Assembly: GCF_004193775.1 (NCBI RefSeq)
Contig: NC_041011.1
Coordinates: forward strand, 41,547,167-41,611,166
DNA from: Glycine soja
Lineage: Eukaryota; Streptophyta; Magnoliopsida; Fabales; Fabaceae
Reading direction: 5' to 3'
Length of the DNA stretch: 64,000 nt
Shown here: piece after piece, positions 62,507 to 64,000 of the stretch
Layout: each line of letters starts with the position of its first letter
How positions within the stretch are numbered: position 1 is the stretch's first letter
Translations under genes and position numbers: made by a program
Notes under the pieces: model-generated
Seen by the model: the letters and a program-made list of their open reading frames with translations, nothing else
Told to the model about the DNA's origin: nothing
Database searches by the model: none

Positions 62507-64000
<1,494 letters not shown>

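Overview
The window is nuclear DNA of a flowering plant, almost certainly a legume and most likely soybean (Glycine) or a close relative. Genes are intron-rich with GT..AG borders, intergenic DNA is very AT-rich, and the families present are plant ones: a plasmodesmata-located DUF26 protein, a WIYLD-type SUVR SET protein, an R2R3-MYB and the plant mobile domain. The mobile elements (Copia, Mutator-like, Stowaway, tRNA-derived SINEs) look like those I know from legumes. The species call is inference; no search was run.

Layout. 0-3 kb: a decayed Ty1/Copia retrotransposon (5' LTR, tRNA-Met primer site, gag and protease remnants). 6.2-7.3 kb (-): a single-exon C2-domain protein. 11.6-13.7 kb (+): a two-exon PDLP-type receptor-like protein. 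16.6-22.2 kb (+): an eight-coding-exon SUVR histone methyltransferase. 22.4-28 kb: repeats only, including a decayed ~25-bp minisatellite and a foldback element. 29.3-33.4 kb (+): an eight-exon Golgi-type membrane protein related to alpha-1,6-fucosyltransferases (GT23/FUT8-like). 34.8-37.9 kb (-): a two-exon ANKRD13-like ankyrin/GPCR-chaperone protein. 38-46 kb: gene-poor, with a large imperfect palindrome built on tRNA-Ile-like arms. 46.4-47.4 kb (+): a three-exon R2R3-MYB. 49.2-49.35 kb: an orphan first-exon-like fragment with a stop. 50.5-60.8 kb: two neighbouring Mutator-like elements (MULEs). One is 1.2 kb and non-autonomous. The other is about 9.0 kb with terminal inverted repeats, a plausible degenerate 9-bp target duplication and three broken genes: a plant-mobile-domain ORF, a small unknown ORF, and a transposase with a C-terminal OTU protease-like domain. 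62.5-64 kb (+): the 5' part of CDC5, which runs off the window.

The host genes are unrelated single-copy-type plant genes (chromatin, splicing, trafficking, cell-cell communication, glycosylation, transcription) and form no cluster or operon. The most notable content is the transposable elements: the 9-kb MULE with a transposase-OTU fusion whose catalytic Cys position is Tyr, its 1.2-kb neighbour 82 bp away, the tRNA-Ile-armed palindrome, and a possible divergent gene start cut off at the MULE edge near CDC5. Coding exons below were joined by hand from GT/AG borders with reading phase checked; untranslated ends are approximate.
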